DNA of 64,000 nt from Boswellia sacra (Eukaryota; Streptophyta; Magnoliopsida; Sapindales; Burseraceae), in assembly GCA_013180625.2 (NCBI GenBank), contig SNVD02013305.1, positions 558,001-622,000 on the forward strand, in the 5' to 3' direction. Below, one piece after another: positions 37,252-49,177 of the stretch; within the stretch, counting starts at the first letter, position 1, and each line of letters opens with the position of its first letter. The translations under genes were made by a program, and so were the position numbers. The notes beneath the pieces were generated by a model. That model did no database searches. It had not been told where the DNA came from and worked only from the letters and a program-made list of their open reading frames with translations.

Positions 37252-38268
37252 ATGGGTGAAGAGGTTAGGATGACGGAATATGAAGTTAACGGCAACGATA
37301 ACGACGAAGAAACTAACGTTGACGACGAGAGGATACCCGAGTGGGAGATGGGGTTACCGAACGGCGACGAGCTAACTCCGTTATCACAGTGGTTAATTCC
37401 ACAGGAACTCGCCTCGGCGTTCAGTATTTCGCCGATTCAATACCGGACCGCTCTCGAAGTGAACCGGGAATCGCATCGCACGCTCACTTCCTTACGCGGC
37501 AACCTGGCGCATGCGCTCTCCTCAACCAACAACAATATTAAATCGTTTAACGACGCGCGTGACCCGATGGTTCTGGAGACCGAAGAGACGGGGCAAAACG
37601 GGTCGGGGTCCGAGTCGAAGAAGTCGAGGAAACCGGACTGTACGGAGGAGGCGGATTCGGCGCTTAGGACGGAAAATTCGACCGACGATCCGTCGGCGAG
37701 GGCGTTGAAACGGCCGCGTTTGGTGTGGACCCCCCAGCTGCATAAGCGGTTTGTGGACGTCGTGGGACACCTGGGGATCAAAAACGCCGTGCCGAAGACG
37801 ATCATGCAGCTTATGAACGTGGAAGGGCTGACGCGGGAGAACGTCGCGAGCCATTTGCAGAAGTATCGGCTGTATCTGAAGAGGATGCAAGGGTTGTCGA
37901 ACGACGACCCATCGTCGACCGACCCGTTATTCTCCTCCACGCCGGTGCCGCCGCAATGTTTGCCTTACGAGAGTGGCGGTGGCGGAAACAGTAACAACAA
38001 TAGTAGTAATAATAATAACCGTAACGGGCACGTTCCGGGACCATACAGAGCGCCGGCGATGATGTCGATGCCGATGTATGGGATGATGAACAACGGGTTT
38101 CACCCGGCTCATGGGTTCGAGCAGAATATGTATAACATGAATATGAGTATGAATATGAATATGAGTATGGGGATGAATAATATGCTCCAACAGAGGGATT
38201 GGTCTGTCAATAAGCACGGCTCTATCATGTCCTATCAGCATCATGTGGCGCCTTCTAGTGATAAATGA
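37252..38268 (+). CDS. LUX: LUX/PCL1-like GARP transcription factor (evening complex)
   Basis: Single-exon gene for a 338-residue nuclear protein. LUX and its paralogue BOA are the DNA-binding part of the evening complex with ELF3 and ELF4, which represses clock and growth genes at dusk. The GARP (Myb-like) domain spans about residues 153-212, from [15 protein letters not shown] to [15 protein letters not shown], with the typical SHLQKYR motif at 200-206. Upstream, an acidic N-terminus and the segment IPEWEMGLP are typical of LUX. The C-terminal part has an Asn/Ser run (about 246-258) and a Met/Asn repeat ([16 protein letters not shown]), both low complexity. Codon use is GC-richer than the neighbours. 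The start is the only in-frame ATG before the conserved region. BOA is an alternative name. Confidence 0.95.
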   Translation: MGEEVRMTEYEVNGNDNDEETNVDDERIPEWEMGLPNGDELTPLSQWLIPQELASAFSISPIQYRTALEVNRESHRTLTSLRGNLAHALSSTNNNIKSFNDARDPMVLETEETGQNGSGSESKKSRKPDCTEEADSALRTENSTDDPSARALKRPRLVWTPQLHKRFVDVVGHLGIKNAVPKTIMQLMNVEGLTRENVASHLQKYRLYLKRMQGLSNDDPSSTDPLFSSTPVPPQCLPYESGGGGNSNNNSSNNNNRNGHVPGPYRAPAMMSMPMYGMMNNGFHPAHGFEQNMYNMNMSMNMNMSMGMNNMLQQRDWSVNKHGSIMSYQHHVAPSSDK

Positions 38269-39510
38269 AGGACTCCATTAATCTATTCTGAATTCATGAG
38301 CCCATTAAAAAGGGGTCAGTTCAGTTCCTTCACTTTAATGAATGAAACTTTTGTTGCAACGTTTAATGCCCATTTTGTGTTCAGTTTAATGCCGATTATT
38401 AAATTAGGGCTCTATTTGATGGGAAAAGTGAATTATTTAATTTTACAGAAAACAAAAAAGAAATGGAATTGAACATTTTACAGATAGAGAATGGATGAAA
38501 TGCCGAGTTCAGTTTCAATAGTTGATTTTGTAACTTTACTAGTTGTTTCTAAAATATGTTAAGCTTTCAATCCATGATTGTCTAAATGAGAGGAACGGCA
38601 ACTGAATGTAATGATAACCTTCCTGGTCGCTTCTTTTCATGCTCGGATTGAATCATATTCTATTTTTATCATTTTTCAACCATTCGAATTATAATGCCAT
38701 GTTCTGCTATTTTCTCTGAATTATGATGTCAGTGTATGCGGTCATGTGGTGAATGGTGATTGCTGATTTGGTATTGTGATAGAGTATCTGTACTTTATGA
38801 TTGCCATATTCAGATGTGTACCGGCTGTTATATTACCTTCTTTAGAAATGATTTTGATTGTCTTGCTCTTCTTCAATTTACGAGGTTATCCGTGCTTGCT
38901 CTCATTGAATTGCATACATGTTTTTCTGACTTCAGATGTGTAGCTGTATAAAGATTTTTAATTTTTATTTTATTTTCAGATTAGAATGCTTGGGCAGCTT
39001 GGTATGAGCTCAACTTCTGGAAGTGCTAGGGTACCGGGCACTGAGCTTACATCAAGTACATAGAGATACTTCAGATGCATATTCCAAACACGATTAGGGA
39101 CAGAGTATTGATTAGGGAAATTTGTAAAATCTTCACTCGGTTTCAATACCTATCTTCTTCCATTCATCTGATGACAGCACAAGGTTCCCAGTGAAGCTCT
39201 CTTTGCCTACCAAGATGACAACAAGCTATAAAGCACATTCTTAACTTGTTCTTTATTGATAATTGTTGAGTCGTGTATTCTGGATATGTGACACTTTATT
39301 TTTCGACAATGAACCTGAGGTAATAAAGACAAAAAACTATGCAAGATTGTTGGGAGACTGGTTGTCCCACCATTCAAGAGTATTGATTGTATTGATCTTG
39401 ATTTTCTTCAGCGTTTTATCCTTTTCCATGTTCTTGATAGCCAGGTCATTATCAAATTTTCTTACTTTTAAGACTTTGGTCCTTTCAATATATCAAGATT
39501 ATTAAATTCT

Positions 39511-39544
<34 letters not shown>

Positions 39545-41950
39545 CCCATCTATTCTAAGTTGTCATTTTGTTCTCAGAAACTATAATTGGAGCTGCCTCA
39601 GGTTTTTCTTTTTTTTCGGGCAGTTCTGTTTGTTTTCGGGTAATACAAATTGCAATGGGTTGATTGTCATTTTGCGGTTGTGGAAATGGCTCTGAGGTCT
39701 ATGGAGCATTCTGAAGAACCTTTGAAATCTTTAAATCAATAAACTTCAATGTTCACTGCATGATGATGCATCTCAACACTAAGGAAATTTGCATACAAAT
39801 CTCCGATCTATAAACTCTTATCTGGTGATTGTGGCTCCTTATTGTTTGATTAGAAAATTTGAAGGATCAATGAGTACTAATTGAACTCATTATTTGTGTG
39901 CTGTAAATTATTTTAATTTCCACAGCGTATGTTCTCTTTGGTGATGCAATTATTGTTTTCGTGATGGGGCTGGTTTGCCCTTTTGCGACTTCTGATGATA
40001 CTGTGGGGCCCTACCAGTTGTGCTTGATGCTGACCAAAATCAGTTGCATATTCAGAGTGGTTAGTTTTACGAGATCTGCTCTAGAGCAGAAAACTTGGTA
40101 GTTATTGATTATCACTTTATTTGGCATTTTGTAGAAGTGTATTAGGTTTCTGGCGGAGGAATGAATGTAATTCATGGTCGTTGAGCTTTCCTGTTGGTAA
40201 CGCTATAGCCTATAATTGACTGAGGTTATACGGAATTGTTGCCTACTTGTGCGAAGTGATAGGTTAATGTCATCTGTGTTTGCTTTCTACATTTTTATAT
40301 AGTTCCTTAACAATTTCCATTTTTTCTAGTTTGCCTTATTGTTCAGCATCGAGAATCAGTACTTCATATCCCTTCTGTTTAACAATTGATTTAATTTCAA
40401 ACTATTTAATCCCGGCAGCCAACATGGATGGCCAAGATACATGGAATAGTATTAAAGGCCGGGCATTTCTAATGGATAATGTTAGTTTAGAGAGATTATA
40501 GAGCATTGTATGGCTTAAAAAGCTTCAAAAAGTTGACGGGTAAGCTTGTTCAAATAAATAAGCTAAGAGCTGGATCTCGTGAATAGAAGAATTCTTTGGC
40601 TAAGGATAAAAGCAGGAGCATTTCATACGAAAATACCATTTTCAAATCATTCTGCTGCTGCAGTGGCGCTGGAAGACTGGCTTTTGGGTTTGTGGAATGG
40701 TCACTCCTGTTCTTTTAAGTAGGACCACCAATTTAGGAACTTAGAAAAGTGATCCATAAATAATTTTTTCAAAGAAAAAGGTCATAATAAATTAACCTGA
40801 CGTGCTCTGAGGTCTGACCCACTGTTGTTGGGTGGGGGGAGGGGTCGGTCTTGCAGTAAATGTATAACACCACTTGCACTAAATCTAAACCGCCACTTGC
40901 ACTAAATCTATGCCACCACTTCATTTTCTGGATTATGACACTACCAATATGGGCAACTTTGGAAGAATAGAGTTGTTAGCAAGACAATGCGTATGCATGT
41001 GGTAAAGGACATAGCGAATAGACAAGCTTATTTATGTTGGTGATGAGGTTTTTGTTTCCTACAACAATCATTCCAAGATTTAGCAGTTATCCCTACTGCA
41101 AACTCATTCAACAGAAGTTAAACATAATTACAGTCTGTCATCATCAAAATTCATATGAAAAAATGGTTATCTCAAAGTACAAGATAGAGGTTCTCTTTAT
41201 GGCTTTAGTGATCAGGAGATTACATGGTTCTTCTTACGTTAGGAGTTATATAGCCTATAAGAGAGACACATGAACATAATAAGCCTTTCTCCTTTTAGAT
41301 TCCTTTGGAACTTCCTGTTGCTAGAGTGATAGGCCTTTTAAGCTTACAACAGATGATAGGGATTCATTTTAATTCTCCTATAATGGTTGAAGTATTGTAG
41401 TTAATGTAAGTACATCACCATCAGTTTATGTAATAGTCGGAAAAGGGAAGTCTGGGACCATTAATACCATTAGCAAATGGATTAATGATCGAGAAACCAA
41501 TCCACAAGCTTTAAGAGGGGCTTAAAGTGCTTTTCTATTTTAGACATTTTCTTCCTTGCACGTCTTCATAAAGTCTTGCTCTAGGGAGAGTATGCACATC
41601 TTGTTGCAAAAAACTTCCGTTCCCAATAGAGGCAATAAATTATTGTCCCACGCTGTGTCCTAAAATTTGAGTTTAGACACCTCGATTTACATGTGTTCAA
41701 AGTCCAAATATTACTGAAGCTTCTCCGTGACATCGAGCCCTTAGTTACTGTATTCCAATTGGTCAAATTAGTGCTTAAAGAGCTAAGACCCTAAACATAC
41801 ACAGAATTTATCATGATCTCTAGCTACGGGTGAACCGCAGAGCAGAAACTTGAGAAGCAGAAGTCAAGCACCACTCACAGAGCAATTGGAGCTTCTCTAC
41901 ATTATGGACAAACGGTTGTACAAAAAAAGCTCTTTAAGAATGCTTGCACA
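38269..41950. other. Intergenic between LUX and PPR genes
   Basis: The first part is LUX 3' UTR. A TTTTCAG acceptor-like site near 38979 precedes a short open stretch that ends at TAG near 39063, so a 3' UTR intron is possible but unproven. A TA microsatellite lies at 39514-39541, and CACTTGCACTAAATCTA repeats twice near 40873-40910. No other gene seen; the bases just left of 41951 are PPR 3' UTR. Confidence 0.5.
39514..39541. repeat. (AT)14 microsatellite
   Basis: Uninterrupted AT dinucleotide run of about 28 bases. Confidence 0.95.
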
Positions 41951-43585
41951 TCAGGCAGCCTCTGTCCAACTGCACCCTGGAAATTTCCTCAGTTTTCTTT
42001 TTTTCATCATTTTCTTCAACTTTGTAACATTGCTCCACCTGCCAGCATTGGCATATAAATCTGACAATAACAAATTATTTGCTGCACTCCCAGGTTCTAG
42101 CTCTAACAAATGCTTAGCGGCTACTTCAGCAAGATCTATATTCCCATGATTCTTACATGCTCCTAATAGTGCTCCCCATACAAATACATCAGGCTCAGCA
42201 GGCATTGTCTTTATCAAACCATATGCTTCATTAAGTCTTCCTGCTCGACCAAGAAGATCCACCATGCATGCATAATGCTCTAATCTTGGCACGATCTTGT
42301 ATTTTTCTTGCATCTTATGGAATAGACTTTGACCATGTTCAACCAATCCAGCATGACTACAAGCAGTGAGAACTGCCGTGAAACTCAAGTGATCAAGCTT
42401 CTTTTCTTCTTCCATCTGATTAAACAACTCGATTGCTTCATTGCAATAGCCATGATTTGCATACCCAAAAATCATTGAATTCCAAGTAACTGTGTTCCTT
42501 TCAGACATCTTATAGAACAGTGCCCTCGCCTGAGATATGAAACCACACTTTGCATACATATCAACGAGAGCACTCTTCACATATATATCATTTTCCACCC
42601 CAATCACCACTGCAAGCCCATGAATCTCCATCCCACGCTTGACATCTGCCACACTAGCACAAGCAGACAAGATTGTACTGATTGTAGCTGAAGTTGGACT
42701 GAATCCCATCTCCAGCATCTGCTTAAACGTATCAAATGCCTGGTCGTTACAAAAATTTTGCACCAACCCAGATATAACTGAAGTCCAAGACACAACATCA
42801 GGCTCAATCCCATCATCACGCATCAATTGAAAAAGCTTAGAGACCATCACTTGATCACCCTTTTGTGAAAACCCCGATATTAGCGTATTCCAAGTAACTA
42901 CATTAGGCAAAACTCCAAAATTTAACATTTCCTCCACCAAACTCAAAGCTTCACTAGCAAGTCCTTCTTGAACATACCCAGAAACCATAGCATTCATGGC
43001 CACTAAATCCTTCCGAACCATCCCGTCAAAAACTTTTTTCGCCATTTCCACATTTCCACATTTTGAGTACATATCGATTAATGCACTAACAACAAAAGCA
43101 TCACTTTCGAAAAGATTTCTCAAAATCAGGCAATGTATTTTCTCTCCGGTTCTTATATCAAGCACATGCCCACACGCTTTCAAAACACTAGGAATGACAA
43201 ATTTATTTGGTTTCAGGCCTTGGCTTTGCATTTCATGGAACACGCCCAATGCTTCCTGATGATAGCCACGTCGAGCATAGGCCCCAATGAGGGCAATCCA
43301 GCCGCGGATGTTTGTTTTAGGAATTTTATCGAACAGTTTACGAGCATCCGATACCTCTTGACATTCTGTATAAAAGATTATGAGCTTGGAGGCCAAGTGG
43401 GTCAAACGAGCTAGGCCAGTGATGATAAGATGTGTGTGGAGTTTTTTCCCTGGATGCAACGCTCGATCACAAGTGTAGATTTCGATAACTTTAGAATAGT
43501 CATCGCCTGATGAGTGGAATGAACGGCGGATGATGGCAATTTTACGATGGACCCGGATAATTGAGCCGTTAATGAGCGGATTCAT
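41951..43585 (-). CDS. PLS-class pentatricopeptide repeat protein, E subgroup
   Basis: Intronless gene for a 544-residue organelle RNA-binding protein. The N-terminus is basic (RVHRKIAIIRRSFHSS) and looks like a mitochondrial presequence with an RRSF-type cleavage site. From about residue 40 a regular series of PPR motifs follows, with hallmarks such as LISGFSQKGDQ, WTSVISGLVQN, SALVDMYAKCG and WNSMIFGYANHG. After the last repeats comes an E-type tail (VWGALLGACKNHGN ... AANNLLLSDLYANAGRW) that ends FPGCSWTEAA. There is no DYW deaminase domain, so any role in C-to-U editing would need a partner. It resembles Arabidopsis At5g59600 as I remember it. A fragment of the gene is repeated at about 47.9 kb. 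Confidence 0.93.
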   Translation of the reverse strand: MNPLINGSIIRVHRKIAIIRRSFHSSGDDYSKVIEIYTCDRALHPGKKLHTHLIITGLARLTHLASKLIIFYTECQEVSDARKLFDKIPKTNIRGWIALIGAYARRGYHQEALGVFHEMQSQGLKPNKFVIPSVLKACGHVLDIRTGEKIHCLILRNLFESDAFVVSALIDMYSKCGNVEMAKKVFDGMVRKDLVAMNAMVSGYVQEGLASEALSLVEEMLNFGVLPNVVTWNTLISGFSQKGDQVMVSKLFQLMRDDGIEPDVVSWTSVISGLVQNFCNDQAFDTFKQMLEMGFSPTSATISTILSACASVADVKRGMEIHGLAVVIGVENDIYVKSALVDMYAKCGFISQARALFYKMSERNTVTWNSMIFGYANHGYCNEAIELFNQMEEEKKLDHLSFTAVLTACSHAGLVEHGQSLFHKMQEKYKIVPRLEHYACMVDLLGRAGRLNEAYGLIKTMPAEPDVFVWGALLGACKNHGNIDLAEVAAKHLLELEPGSAANNLLLSDLYANAGRWSNVTKLKKMMKKRKLRKFPGCSWTEAA

Positions 43586-44711
43586 TGCACAAGTAATTTG
43601 TTTTCTTTACATTTTGTATGATATTGAGCTGGTTCATTGGAATGGAAGCTGATTCTACCCAGAACAGAAATGGACGGTTTTCTTTCTTATCTTAACAACA
43701 AAACAGGCAAGAACGACATGTCGTCTGTTAGAAATATATTTGGATGTCAAGTCGTGAGCTGAAAGTATAAATGAATGATAAGTCATCCTTAGTAAGAAAG
43801 AGAGAACAATTAATTCGCTTTAAAAGAGAGAGAGCCATCCATAGAAGGAAGATGCTGCGACATGTCGTCCAATCATGTATGGATTGAGTTAGGAAAGAAA
43901 TGATAATTTACCAAGAATCCACATTTTTTTTTAATAAAATAAGTAAATTGAGGTTAGTCCGCTTGGACTTTTTACGTTATGTTGATATTAGACAATAATT
44001 ATAATAGAAAGAAGGAATGAACATTATTTGATTTGGTGGAACAAGTGAAGTGGGACCGTGACGGTACATAAAATGATAAGAGGGGGTCCTATTTATAGTC
44101 TAATTTCACCGCCCCAAAGCCTTGAATCAACCAATCATGTTTTGTCAAAAATCTAACCAATCAGAATCCGTCAATCCGTGAGGCAATAGAAATTTGACTC
44201 CAAGCTAACCAATGATATGGAGACACAGCACATTTTTAAGTGGTGAGAAGCCACCACGTGTTACAACACTTTTCACATTATATTGGAGATTAGACGATAG
44301 TGAGAAGATAGGAGAAACTATTAGTGGATAAGTTCCTCTCTTTAGCCTTATCTCTTATTAAGTTTTTAAAAAAATGTTACCGATGATTAGAGAAATTATA
44401 TTAATAAAAAAATGAAAGTAAATCTAAAATATTTATATAAGTGAAAATATATGCGTCAATATTTACTTGAAAGCTTAAATAAAGTTAAGATGAGGAGAGA
44501 ATCTTATCCGTGATAGATAATATATTTTTTTCTTTAAATATTTACTCAAATTACTAATTATTCTATTACCCTTCAAGACATTGATTATTTCATAGAACCA
44601 TACAGAGTTGTAAGTAGAATACAGTAATTTTAGGAAGCCACAGCTAGTCATTAAAAATGATACAAAGGTTGATCCTCAAAATTGCATGAGAACTTTGTTG
44701 TTTCAGCGGCC
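43586..44711. other. Intergenic between PPR gene and first LecRK
   Basis: The PPR promoter is next to 43586. The part 43711-43860 recurs in degenerate form at about 48.12-48.27 kb and, as a shorter piece, near 50.60-50.65 kb. No gene seen; the bases left of 44712 are former LecRK 3' sequence. Confidence 0.55.
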
Positions 44712-46703
44712 TTATGCGAGGATTGAATCATTGGTAGACATTGTGGCAACAGAACCATTTACCAGCCACGATGGTAAAAGCATGTCGTTGTCAGGAACTT
44801 CATTGTTTGCTGTGAATGAACTGAATACAGTGCTATCAGATGGTATATCTGACAACTTGATATCACCATCCAGGCACTTCGTCACCTGCCTCATACGAGG
44901 CCCAACTGCGGGATTATAGTCTGAGCAACGCAGGCCCAGTGTTGGAACCAACACCATTTCATCCTCCGCATAAACAGCTTCCAATCGTGGGTCACTAGCG
45001 TCGAGAATGGATCGTCTTTTTCAGCAAGCAGTGACCCAGTAAACCAAATTTCCAGCTTCAGGCAATCATTGTTGGTCTAAAGGCCTCCTTCCACAGGCCA
45101 CCTCAAGCATAAAAACCCCAACAGCATATACGTCTGTGATAGTAGTTGTCTTTCCCGTTATCAGAGCCTCTGGAGCCAGATAACCAAAATTAGTGGTTTG
45201 TAGAACGTTACCATGACCATGTAACCAGGAAAGGCCAAAATCTCCTAATTTTCCATTTAGAGTAGCATCTAAGAGAACATTACCAGGCTTTATATCTCTA
45301 TGTACCACGACTTGTTCAAACTGTTCATGGAGGTAAACATGGTCAGAAGCCATACCTCTAACAATTTAAAATCGCTGAAGCCAATTCAGATTTGGTTTTG
45401 TTTTGCTATATGAAAATTTGTCAAGGCTTCCATTAGGCATGTAATCATAAACCAACAGGAACTCTCCCCTTCTCCTGCAATAGCCACGGAGTTGCACCAA
45501 GTTCCGATGCCTTAGCCTTCCCATGCTTGCAATCTCGGCCACAAATTCCTTCATTCTTGACCGCAATTTTTGCATTGGAAGAAGGAGGAACACATCTATA
45601 AACCTTTCCGAACCCTCCTTTTCCAATAAGCTCCCTGTCTTTGAAGCCTTTGGTTGCTCCGTAGAGATCCTTGTAGGAAAACCTTTGAGGACCACATTCT
45701 CTTTCCCAGTGTTCATATACCTCTTCATATTTTTCTTTCCATTTGACATAAGCGGCTCGAAAGAGCGATGATAGCACAAGAACTATTAGTACAACAAAAC
45801 CAGTAGTAATATCGGGGTTAGTAGATTTTGTTGTGTCCTGATGATACGTGTCAGGAAGACCGAAACCGGAACTAAATGGAGGGAGCTTTGCAAAGTCAAG
45901 GTTTTGGGCTTGTCCATTTTTGTTGAAGCTCCATCCGAGAAGACAGTAGTGACTTCCAACTACTGTATCGGTTGCTGCAGAGAAGCCAACATACATAGAT
46001 TCCATGAAAACATGAGAAAGATCCAGGGGTTTTCACCAAGCGAGGCCTGCTTGGTTATGGGATTTTGATGGGAGCTAGTGTTACATAAAAGTAACTTTTC
46101 AGCTCCGTTATAGTCTATCAAAATCTGTATTTTATCTCCATATGCAAATGCAATAAACAAGGTTTTGTTCTTCCCTTCTTTATCATAAAAATAAGCTGCA
46201 AGAGCAGATTCAATAGATATAAGGCTGTTGACATTAACTCTCACTTGATTTTGATCTGAGGTTGGTGCAATGACAAGCTCAACCGCTAAGATATGGTTTG
46301 TAGACCGGCCATTGTTTGAAAAATTGAAGACTCCTAAATATACACCTGCAGCAATTTGCTGAAGTCCATGGACGGTGAGAAGACAAAAGCCATGCCCTAG
46401 CCATTACCAAAGTTTACAAGGTTTTATTTTAAATACGAAGTTTGTGGAAAACGAAAGAGACTGAGGAGACGATGTATTGAATTTGAATGGAAAAGGGTAG
46501 AAAGCATGACCGCTTTGAAGGGTGAGTTGTTGGTTAGAAGCAACAGACCTTGGGGGGTCGATCTCTGCTGTGCCATCCAGATGCAATTTGGATTGATTAA
46601 AGTCCTGGTAAATGAATTGGTTTTCATCTGCATCCATGCCCAAGGACTTCAAAGATAAAATGAAGACCATGTGAAAATAAAGTAACCTGAGAGCGGCGCC
46701 CAT
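44712..46703 (-). pseudogene. L-type lectin receptor kinase pseudogene (LecRK copy 1)
   Basis: Remains of a membrane receptor kinase with an extracellular legume-lectin domain. The order is kept on the minus strand: start at 46703 with signal peptide and first lectin strands (ENQFIYQDFN ... AFYPFPFKF), more lectin sequence at about 46400-45960, a membrane span near 45790, then kinase pieces [45 protein letters not shown] and a C-tail ending at 44712. The frame shifts several times: after about 46404 in the lectin domain, near 46000, after the kinase Lys at about 45560 (a short deletion relative to copy 2), near 45360, and between 45066 and 44984. The invariant DFGL-A is DFGL-S and the APE region has lost residues (FGYLAPEALITGKTTTI). 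It cannot encode a full receptor. Confidence 0.9.
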
Positions 46704-47064
46704 TGATGAAGGCGCGAACTATTCTGCTTTTCAGAGATGGAGTGGCTTGACCTGTTTACAAATCTCACTCTCCTAGTACTCTTTTTAGTCTGAAATATTT
46801 ACATATATAACAATTGTTAATCCAGTATCTTTCTACATGGTTAATCGACTCCCCAGGGTCGACTTGTTTCCAAGAAAGGATCACACTTCATCCAACATGC
46901 GGAATTTCAAATTTCATTTTGGACGCGCACATAATGAAAATTTTCTCAACAACCGTTATTTATTACTCATTAAGGTGGAAGCTTAACATACATCCAGCCA
47001 TTGTCCCATATTATTATTATATGGCACTTAAATAAAAGACTTATTATCATTATATTATATGGCA

Positions 47065-47396
47065 CAGTCCAGTATTGTCAGCTCTGAGCCCACCGGTCAG
47101 CACGGTTTTGTCCATATCAGGGAACAGGGCCTTATATGTGTGGCGTCTCCTCCACTCGAACCCAAGACCTTAAAGGTCATTGGCGTTCAAAGTGAGTACC
47201 ATTCGGCTGAATGGTACTCACTTTGAACGCCAATGACCTTTGAGGTCTTGGATTCGAGTGAGGGAGGCGCTTTTGGAAATAATCCCTTGAGGGTAATAGA
47301 GGGTGTGCTTCGAGCCCCCGTTCCCCAAGATAGGGTAGTACCAGAGGACAAAACCGTGAGGGTCGGTGGACTCAGAGCGGATAATACCTTGGACTG
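47065..47396. repeat. Imperfect palindrome of about 330 bp (foldback)
   Basis: Centred near 47206/47207 in ATTCGGCTGAATGG. The inner arms pair almost perfectly for about 55 bases each side (GAGTACCATTC ... GAATGGTACTC outward to CACTCGAA/TTCGAGTG). The outer arms also match (GGTTTTGTCC against GGACAAAACC; CTCTGAGCCCACC against GGTGGACTCAGAG; CAGTCC against GGACTG). The left arm is about 50 bases shorter. It looks like two copies of one repeat joined head to head with an internal deletion. Confidence 0.85.
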
Positions 47397-47869
47397 TACT
47401 GACTGCAGACTGTTATATATAATTACTGAAAAGAACCAAGATTAATAATGCATTCATCTTCTCTTATTTCGGGGTCTTCTCGTTCTTTCCATCTTGTCTT
47501 CTTCTTACTGATACCTAGATTATGCTAGCTTTCTTCGTGTTTTGGTTCCTTATAAGACTAGAATCCATTGTCTCGTTTCACTGTACTTTCAAAGAAAGTT
47601 AACTTTTAAATAGTATTTAAAATTTCGTTCAAATTAATAAATTATTCTAATAATACCCATCTGCAAACCGTGTTATCTTGTGGACTATAAAGTGAAATTT
47701 AAGGAGAGTACAAGTGGTATCAACTGCCAATTAATTGTCAGAACTCAAAGGAAAAAAGAATACCTATTACGGTTTATTCAGAGAGTACATCCACTGGTGG
47801 AATAATTGTTCCCACTGTGATAATTGACTTACCGCTGACAACAGAACCATCTGCTAACAATATGAAGGA

Positions 47870-48008
47870 AAAATTCTGCACCAGCCTAGATAAAACGGAA
47901 GTTCCAATACACAACATCGGGCTCAATCCCATCATCACGCATCAATATAAAAAGCTTAGCTTAGAAATCGTCACTTGATCACCCTTTTGTGAAAACCCCG
48001 CAACTAGG
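47870..48008 (-). pseudogene. PPR gene fragment, duplicate of 42757-42885
   Basis: About 140 bases closely match the PPR gene interior around 42757-42885 (shared: GGCTCAATCCCATCATCACG and CACTTGATCACCCTTTTGTG). Small indels break the frame. About 115 bases to its right lies a copy of the PPR upstream region (48122-48275), so this is the core of a second, decayed PPR gene in the same orientation, not a processed copy. Confidence 0.85.
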
Positions 48009-48121
48009 CAAATTGCAGGGTGTATGTTGCACTCCAATTCCCAACTTTTTGTAGGATTTTTTTTTTCCCAACTTTTTAAGAGGTTTGAAATGCACCAGGT
48101 GCACTCTGAGCTCGACCCAGA

Positions 48122-48275
48122 ACATCAAGTCGTCTATTGAAAATATATTCGGATGTCAAGTCATCAGCGTAAGTTTAAGTGTAAATGAAGGATAAGTCAT
48201 CCTTAGGAGGGAAGGAAAATTAATTCGCTTTAAAACAGAAGACAAGTCAACATTCATAGAAGAAAAAAGGAAAAA
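48122..48275 (-). repeat. Decayed copy of the PPR upstream region
   Basis: Matches 43711-43860 over most of its length (shared: GGATAAGTCATCCTTAG, AATTAATTCGCTTTAAAA). A third, shorter relic (GATGTCAAGTC ... GTAAACGAGGAC) lies near 50603-50646. Confidence 0.75.
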
Positions 48276-48976
48276 CTGTCGATTATTAATGATCATTGTG
48301 TTTTTTAAACTCAAATAATTAGTGTAAATATCGATTATATTAATTAAAATTTGTTATTGAATATTAATAGAATAACTTACTAATAATTATAAATTGTTGT
48401 CTCATTATTTTGGGACTAGTGCAAAACGGCAATTACCGAGAGTCAATCAAAGGCAATTCAGGAACAATGAACAACAAACTCAAATATGATTCAATGAAGC
48501 TAGTTGAACCAAAAATTAACTAGCAAGCAACTCAGGACAAAAGATAATAACCCATTGCAACATTTCAAACATACTTAACAAAACCAAATTTATTCCAGTA
48601 TGAATACAAATGTACTGGATCAGAAGGAATGACTTAGTCGAGCTTTGCTCAAGCTCAACTCTAACTCCCCCATAAAACTTCATCATCAGCTGCCTCCTTC
48701 TAGATCCATTTCACCCACGAGCTATATTAAAGTGTTCTTAAATCTGCAAAACAGGAATAGTCAAAGGATGCAAGAGATTTTCCTGCAAAACTCTTCCGAT
48801 GCTTAAGTTAGCTGAGCTCATAGTATATTTTTTCGGAAGAAGTTCCAAAAAAGTGTCTTACCTCTAAAATGTTGCTGATTTGTGTGTGTATATAAGGCTT
48901 TACACATGTAATCAATCATCTCTATTGATTTTTCCACGTGACATTATATGGTTAATTTATCCACATATTCTAGATT

Positions 48977-49177
48977 GAGTAATGCTATTTATACAAACTC
49001 ATACATACAAACTGATGTGGCATCCTTATATGATCACCATATCACCCATGTTAATTAATATTATTTATTATTAATACATATTTATCAAATCACTGCATTT
49101 ATTTATCAAATCACATAATGTCACGTCAGTTTGTATGTGTGAGTTTGTATCGATAGTTTGTAAGGGTAGCATTATTC
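48977..49177. mobile_element. Small MITE with imperfect terminal inverted repeats
   Basis: Begins GAGTAATGCTATTTATACA and ends in TAGCATTATTC. The arms share ACAAACTCATACATACAAAC over about 45 bases, with about 16 extra bases in the right arm. The core is AT-rich with no coding capacity. The target duplication is not clear, so the superfamily is undecided. Confidence 0.7.

Noticed and set aside
37437..37940. 167-codon minus-strand frame over LUX
   Set aside because: An antisense shadow caused by the GC-rich codon use of LUX.
38979..39063. Possible extra 3' exon of LUX ending at TAG
   Set aside because: The LUX frame already ends in a typical way at 38268; the acceptor-like site may only mark a 3' UTR intron.
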